Translations under genes and position numbers: made by a program
Origin: Pseudomonadota bacterium
Lineage (GTDB): Bacteria; Pseudomonadota; Alphaproteobacteria; Micropepsales; Micropepsaceae
DNA length: 32,434 nt
Direction: 5' to 3'
Assembly (NCBI GenBank): GCA_021804785.1
Contig: JAJZGY010000027.1
Span: 1-32,434 of the forward strand
Notes under the pieces: generated by a model
The model's input: the letters and a program-made list of their open reading frames with translations, nothing else
Database searches by the model: none
What the model was told of the DNA's origin: nothing
Shown: piece by piece, positions 28,288-32,434 of the stretch
Numbering within the stretch: the first letter of the stretch is position 1
How the letters are laid out: each line of letters opens with the position of its first letter

Positions 28288-29048
28288 ATGAAGCCTATGA
28301 GCATGTGCGGTACAAATCGTTGCACGATCGCTGTGTGGTGATCACGGGTGGAGCCTCGGGTATTGGTGCTGCACTGGTAGAAGCTTTTGTATCTCAAGGC
28401 GCGCGTGTCCATTTCCTTGACATCGACGATAAGGGTGGAGCGCGGATGGCAGTGGCGACGGGAGCACAGTTTCACCATTGTGACCTTCGCGACATCCCGT
28501 CGTTGCGCAAGTGTTTGTCGCAGATCGAGACGGACGCCCGAGGTATTGGAGTGCTGATCAACAATGCTGGAAAGGATGATCGGCAGGAGGTGATGTCGAT
28601 CGAGCCCGAGGCCTGGCGGCAGATGCTTAGCCTCAATCTCGATCATCAATTCTTCGCGTCGCAGGTGGTCGCTCGCGGCATGATGGAGCGCGGCGAAGGT
28701 TCGATCGTCATGCTGGGATCCGTGTCATGGATGCGGGGGCGACCGGGCATGGCCGGGTACACGACTTCGAAGGCCGCCATTAATGGATTAACTCGCACAC
28801 TTGCACGCGAATTTGGTCCCAGCGGTGTGCGAGTTAACTGCATCGTCCCGGGAGCTATCTTGACTGAACGGCAGCGTGCCTTGTGGCTTACGCCTGAACT
28901 CGATCGCCAGTTCATTGAATTGCAGGCACTGAAATTTCGGCTTATACCCGAGCACGTCGCACGCGTGGCGCTGTTTCTTGGGTCGGACGAAAGCGCCGGT
29001 TGCACCGGCGCGAATTTCATGGTTGACGCCGGCTTGACCCAGAACTAG
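28284..29048 (+). CDS. SDR-family sugar dehydrogenase, candidate sulfoquinovose dehydrogenase
   Basis: A 254-residue classical short-chain dehydrogenase. The cofactor loop is TGGASGIG (21-28), with Asp46/Asp48 at the end of strand 2 (FLDIDD) pointing to NAD rather than NADP. NNAG is at 93-96 and the catalytic set is Ser146, Tyr159 and Lys163 (GYTTSK). It ends with MVDAGLTQN, as usual for the family. In sulfo-ED such an enzyme oxidises sulfoquinovose at C1 to the lactone. It is the last gene of the coupled run from the aldolase on, and its stop lies 10 bases from the stop of the convergent regulator gene. Confidence 0.8.
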   Translation: MNEAYEHVRYKSLHDRCVVITGGASGIGAALVEAFVSQGARVHFLDIDDKGGARMAVATGAQFHHCDLRDIPSLRKCLSQIETDARGIGVLINNAGKDDRQEVMSIEPEAWRQMLSLNLDHQFFASQVVARGMMERGEGSIVMLGSVSWMRGRPGMAGYTTSKAAINGLTRTLAREFGPSGVRVNCIVPGAILTERQRALWLTPELDRQFIELQALKFRLIPEHVARVALFLGSDESAGCTGANFMVDAGLTQN

Positions 29049-29058
29049 GGCGGCTAAT

Positions 29059-29775
29059 TTAGCTCAGAGTTACTGCATAAGCCAGGTTTGGCGCGTATAT
29101 CCTGCTCAGCCTCCACTCCACTTTGCGGTCCTGAAGTGTTTTGGCTATGCGATCGATGCACTGGATCGGTGCACCAAGCGGGGCTCCGAGCATTTTTTGG
29201 TCGTCTTTGTTCGCGATATCGGGACGTAGCTGCTCTTCAGTTGAAATGATATTGATTCCGAAATCAGTCTGATAGAGCGAATAGAGCGTATTGGGCAGAG
29301 GACGGCGTGTTTCGATTCCTTGAAATAGCGATGCCGATAAAATGATTGTCTCGAGGATCGCAGGGCGTCCTTCAAGCAGCCTGGTTCGGGTGATCTCTAT
29401 CACACGCTGTTTTTTTGGAAGGTCGAGCCGCTTTTGCTCTATGGTGCGCGCCGCCCGCACGACCACGGTTTCTACGCCCCGGGCAGGCGTGACGCGTTCG
29501 CCGTCAGGCGTCACCATGCGGAAGAAACGGAATAATGAACGTTCCTGCGTATTGGAAGCGACAAATGTGCCTTTGCCCTGATGACGTTCCAGCAGGTTTT
29601 CCGCTGTCATGGCGTCGAGAACTTTGCGCATCGTGCCTTGGCTTACTCCAAGCTCGCGGGCCAATGCCTGTTCACTTGGCAGGGATTCACCGGCACGCCA
29701 GACACCCTTAGCGACTTTCTCGACCATAATGTCGTAAACTTGGCGATAGAGGGGGCGGTATCCTGGAAATTCCAT
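29059..29775 (-). CDS. GntR-family regulator with UTRA effector domain (HutC subfamily)
   Basis: A 238-residue regulator. The N-terminal winged helix (about 8-75) contains LPSEQALARELGVSQGTMRK and NLLERHQGKGTFV; the rest is a UTRA ligand-binding domain (ERSLFRFFRMVTPDGERVTP, RTRLLEGRPAILETIILSAS and a C-terminal IDRIAKTLQDRKVEWRLSRI). UTRA domains bind sugar or acid metabolites, so a pathway intermediate such as the sugar or sulfolactate could be the inducer. The ATG at 29775 has AAGGAA about 11 bases upstream; an in-frame TTG at 29811 is less likely. Convergent to the catabolic genes; the palindrome at 20472 is its likely target. Confidence 0.88.
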   Translation of the reverse strand: MEFPGYRPLYRQVYDIMVEKVAKGVWRAGESLPSEQALARELGVSQGTMRKVLDAMTAENLLERHQGKGTFVASNTQERSLFRFFRMVTPDGERVTPARGVETVVVRAARTIEQKRLDLPKKQRVIEITRTRLLEGRPAILETIILSASLFQGIETRRPLPNTLYSLYQTDFGINIISTEEQLRPDIANKDDQKMLGAPLGAPIQCIDRIAKTLQDRKVEWRLSRIYAPNLAYAVTLS

Positions 29776-31285
29776 GAGATGACAGTTCCTTGTATGACGA
29801 AACCTGACCAAGCTGATACTGAAGGCAGGCGTCGGGCATGCAAATCACATAAACAGTATAAGACAAAACATGACGTCATCATATCGTGGCAGAGCCTTGC
29901 GGCTCGAAGACCGCAAAACGTGATGCAGCCGTCCTGGGTGCCGCAACTTGGGGATGAAGCAGCTGGCACCTATCCTGCGGCCTTGGACACGCAGCGAGGG
30001 TCCATCCCCCGGTCGCGACAGTCCGTTAGGGTCCCAGGCGTGTTAGCAGATTGATCAGCTACCTATATTCTCGACAGTCGGTGACTATGTCACAGAGGAG
30101 ACTTGCTCTTGCATGGAATCATGACCCCATGGCACTGCCGCCAGGGGTGAGGTCTAGTGTGCGGGTTGGGCTGAACAGCCGTTGGGGTCTCTATCTCGTA
30201 AGAGCGAAGCGGCATGTCACCCGCCCAATAGCGGCCGGAAAAAAGACTGCATGCTGACGGTGCTAACGTCTTCTAGCTTTGGCAATTGACATGAGATAGA
30301 TGACCTATTGGCTAAGCGGGACGGGATCGCACGTCACCCGGCGGTAAGGAAGCACTTATACACTTGATTTAATTGCTAAAATCTCGCGCCGGCTGGCACC
30401 ATGGCCATGAAGGCTGGAGTGGGTCCGTGGGAGCCTGCGCCCAGAGGGCGTGGCCGCTGGGCATGTCGGCTCGCCTGATTGCGGCGTGCGCCTATTTTAG
30501 GGGGCTGATCCGCCGTTCTTGCGGGCGATGGCCATCGCTGGCTCATTTCCTAACAGATCGCGCGCGCGCAGTTCGTGTGGGTGGCGGAATAAAGATCCCA
30601 AAGGTGGGGTCGCGCAGCAGCGTCAGTCTCGGGCTCCGTCTGCAGGTGCAGGATAGGCCCACTGAATCTGCCCCGTTGGGACCGGACGAACCGGGATGAT
30701 CGGCTGGATCAATCGCTGCGTTGAGAGATGCTAGCCGGCAACGCGCGGTCCCAATCCCCGTGGGCACCTTCAGGCTGAACCTACGAATTTTGTGGTGAAC
30801 AAAATCTCACGACGGTGGTACCGCCACATCTGCCGGTTCACTGCAGAGGCCAACGAGGCTCACCGCCGAGCGCTCCGTGGCGCGGTAACCCCAAGTTAGC
30901 CAAGCGAAATGCTACTTGCCTTAAGGTCCGTAAAATATGGCCATTGACGGCTGTTTATCTCACTGAGACAGATTCACTCGATCGCCTGCTTTGTGCATGA
31001 ATTGGCGATCGCAACGGGTCCGCATCTTCTGCCTATCAGTCTCGCTGAGACAGTATTTCAGGTGCCGCCGGAGCCCGGGCTGGCTGGGTATCCAGTCAGG
31101 TTTCGCGTCTCTCTCTGGAAATTACCGCACCTTTAAGCGATCATCCTCTGATCAACTTGACCGATTGCGGCAAAAAGCAAAGCTAGTACGTTCCTGGGAT
31201 TACGGTCAGTGTATGTACGTTCTCAACCCATGAGAGCCTCATCAATCCTTACGATCCGCGATCGAAACAAACTGGAAGCGCCGTG
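29776..31285. other. About 1.5 kb without a convincing intact gene
   Basis: Only short frames are present, none with a good start and family resemblance. Some pieces look like decayed coding DNA. On the minus strand, LLRDPTFGIFIPPP (about 30640-30590) would continue after a frame change as HELRARDLLGNEPAMAIARK (about 30575-30510). On the plus strand, LTETDSLDRLLCA ends near 31000, and HELAIATGPHLLPISLAETV followed by FQVPPEPGLAGYPVRFRVSL (about 31000-31120) lies in a different frame. I cannot name the ancestors. The stretch before the regulator start holds its promoter region. Confidence 0.5.
29857..29865. promoter_or_regulatory. Half-site of the suyA palindrome upstream of the gntR gene
   Basis: TATAAGACA matches 9 of 9 bases of one arm of the 20472-20489 palindrome, 82 bases before the regulator start; the other arm is not conserved. 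A separate perfect palindrome, ATGACGTCAT (29870-29879), lies next to it. Together they suggest possible autoregulation, with low certainty because a 9-mer can recur by chance. Confidence 0.35.
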
Positions 31286-32308
31286 ATGTATGAAATCTCA
31301 GATCAGGAAAGACAGTCCGGAAGAATTTCCCCAGATACTCTGGAATCCATCGTCAGGGACGTTCAAAGAAGAGGCTACGCGGTTGTAAAAAATGTGGTTT
31401 CTCTGGAAACCTGTGCCTTTCTAAATGAAAGCATCCTAGAGGATGTCGCGCGAATACGTGTACCCGGACGGGTGACCCAGCATGAGATAAATACGGGCCG
31501 CGGACATCTGCAACTGGGAATTCGGCGCAACGCTCCATACGTTAAGCAGGAACTTCTCGCTAACCCCCTGGTTGAATGTGTTGTCGCCGGCGTATTGGGG
31601 CACGGCGCCTGGCTCGGGTTCTACAGTGGCAACATAAATTGTCCTGGTAGCACATGTCAGCCACTCCACTTTGACAGGCCATTTTCATGGAAGTCCCCTG
31701 TCGACGCTTCTCGGGATGGCGAGAGTTGGCCACCGCCCACAACCACTTTGAGCTGCTCAGTAGCACTTCAAGATATCACTGAGGCTAACGGAGCAACAGA
31801 AATTTATCCGGGGACACATCGCGAAACGGAAGTGGCTCAATGGTCCAGTAACCGGATCGGGGATCGTCCGGATCTGATCAAAAAATGGGCTCCATCGTTA
31901 CGGATGGAAATTCCAGCAGGTGGAGTTTGCTTTCGTGACCCAAGGATGTGGCACCGGGGTGTTCCAAATACAGCGAATAAGGCGCGTGCCATGATCGCAG
32001 TGACCTATCATGCTGGAAGGTGCAAACATTGGCGTGGACTATACCTGAGGGACCTCGATCCAGAAGTTGTCAAACGATGCGAGAGCGATCCGGCATTACG
32101 CGTAATGGATGACGGAAGGCTGGCTGACGGCCGTCTGCTCTTTCAGTCAGATACACGTGGGGTGTTCGACAGGGCACCTAACCCTTACGGCATATACAGA
32201 AATGTCCGCTTCATAGAGGAACCGGAGCGTGTCAATCACTTCCTGGACGCTCATAGCGTCGGTGGTGCCCGTGTTGTTAGGGGTGATATTTCACCAGACG
32301 AGGATTGA
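31286..32308 (+). CDS. Phytanoyl-CoA dioxygenase (PhyH) family Fe(II)/2-oxoglutarate oxygenase
   Basis: A 340-residue cupin-fold oxygenase. Iron ligands can be assigned as His128 and Asp130 (QPLHFDRPF) and His223 (RMWHRGVPN), with Arg234 (NKARAMIAVTY) placed to bind 2-oxoglutarate. Family members hydroxylate or oxidatively cleave varied small molecules; PhyH proteins of bacterial catabolic and natural-product loci rarely act on phytanoyl-CoA. The ATG at 31286 has GGAAG 8 bases upstream and is preferred over the GTG at 31283. The following epimerase-like gene begins 2 bases after the stop, so the two are probably co-transcribed. Base composition is more AT-rich than in the core genes. Substrate unknown. 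Confidence 0.8.
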   Translation: MYEISDQERQSGRISPDTLESIVRDVQRRGYAVVKNVVSLETCAFLNESILEDVARIRVPGRVTQHEINTGRGHLQLGIRRNAPYVKQELLANPLVECVVAGVLGHGAWLGFYSGNINCPGSTCQPLHFDRPFSWKSPVDASRDGESWPPPTTTLSCSVALQDITEANGATEIYPGTHRETEVAQWSSNRIGDRPDLIKKWAPSLRMEIPAGGVCFRDPRMWHRGVPNTANKARAMIAVTYHAGRCKHWRGLYLRDLDPEVVKRCESDPALRVMDDGRLADGRLLFQSDTRGVFDRAPNPYGIYRNVRFIEEPERVNHFLDAHSVGGARVVRGDISPDED

Positions 32309-32310
32309 AA

Positions 32311-32434
32311 GTGCGAATACTGTACATTGGCGGGACAGGAGAAATTTCCTCGGCGTGCGTAGAGGAATCCAAAAGAGCGGGGCATGAGGTTACGATATAC
32401 AATCGCGGGAAGACGGTAGCTATAAGCCCGCGGG
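32311..32434 (+). CDS. NAD-dependent epimerase/dehydratase, N-terminal fragment cut by the window edge
   Basis: Starts with GTG at 32311, six bases after a GAGGA ribosome-binding site, and runs off the right edge after 41 codons. It reads VRILYIGGTGEISSACVEES, then RAGHEVTIYNRGK. This is the first beta-alpha-beta unit of an extended SDR: the GGTGEIS glycine motif and the strand VTIYNRG, where an asparagine-arginine end to strand 2 is common in NADP- or NAD-binding sugar epimerase relatives. It follows the PhyH oxygenase gene directly, so a shared pathway is likely. Confidence 0.65.
   Translation, partial: MRILYIGGTGEISSACVEESKRAGHEVTIYNRGKTVAISPR

Noticed and set aside
30373-30699. Plus-strand frame of 108 codons in the gene-poor region
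   Set aside because: No ribosome-binding site or family resemblance, and the opposite strand of the same DNA also gives protein-like fragments; more likely decayed sequence.
1-32434. Search for tRNA, rRNA, CRISPR repeats, insertion sequences and known riboswitches
   Set aside because: No cloverleaf-like segment, regularly spaced repeat, transposase gene or recognisable cobalamin or SAM riboswitch was seen by eye, including upstream of metF/metH; dedicated covariance-model searches could not be run.

Overview
The window looks like chromosomal DNA of a GC-rich Gram-negative bacterium, most likely an alphaproteobacterium. This is inferred from an MlaC-type lipid-transport protein, an outer-membrane barrel candidate, a fadJ-thiolase pair, a fused ATP-dependent 5-oxoprolinase, and an ArsR-methyltransferase/metF/metH operon. 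I cannot place it below class level. No tRNA, rRNA, CRISPR array or insertion sequence was recognised.

Positions 1-20264 carry mostly ordinary core genes. In order these are: a beta-oxidation pair on the minus strand (thiolase and multifunctional FadJ-like enzyme); a glyoxalase-II-like hydrolase with a TTG start; a probable outer-membrane barrel; the ABC-F factor EttA; a class I methyltransferase pseudogene broken by a frameshift, a small deletion and an in-frame UGA; a VC0807-like membrane protein; mlaC; the overlapping ArsR-methyltransferase, metF and metH operon with an AT-rich near-palindrome upstream; a 5-oxoprolinase on the minus strand; and a TerB/J-domain DjlA-like protein.

Positions 20265-29775 hold the most interesting part, a compact catabolic cluster with less GC-extreme codon use. 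suyA, suyB, comC and slcC encode candidates for (R)-sulfolactate sulfo-lyase and for the two dehydrogenases that interconvert (S)- and (R)-sulfolactate. After an 83-base gap come an IlvD/Edd dehydratase, an HpcH/HpaI aldolase, an aldose 1-epimerase, an SMP-30 lactonase and an SDR dehydrogenase, the enzyme set of the sulfoglycolytic Entner-Doudoroff (sulfo-ED) pathway for sulfoquinovose. A convergent GntR/UTRA regulator closes the cluster. A perfect 18-bp palindrome overlaps the predicted suyA promoter, and one arm of it recurs upstream of the regulator gene. Read together, the cluster could convert sulfoquinovose to two pyruvate plus sulfite in one cell. The sulfolactaldehyde dehydrogenase, sulfoquinovosidase, transporter and sulfite-handling genes are not in the window. 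The substrate is inferred from gene content, not proven.

Positions 29776-31285 are about 1.5 kb with no convincing intact gene and some fragmentary coding-like frames, probably decayed DNA. The window ends with a phytanoyl-CoA-dioxygenase-family oxygenase and the truncated start of a Rossmann-fold NAD-dependent epimerase/dehydratase.
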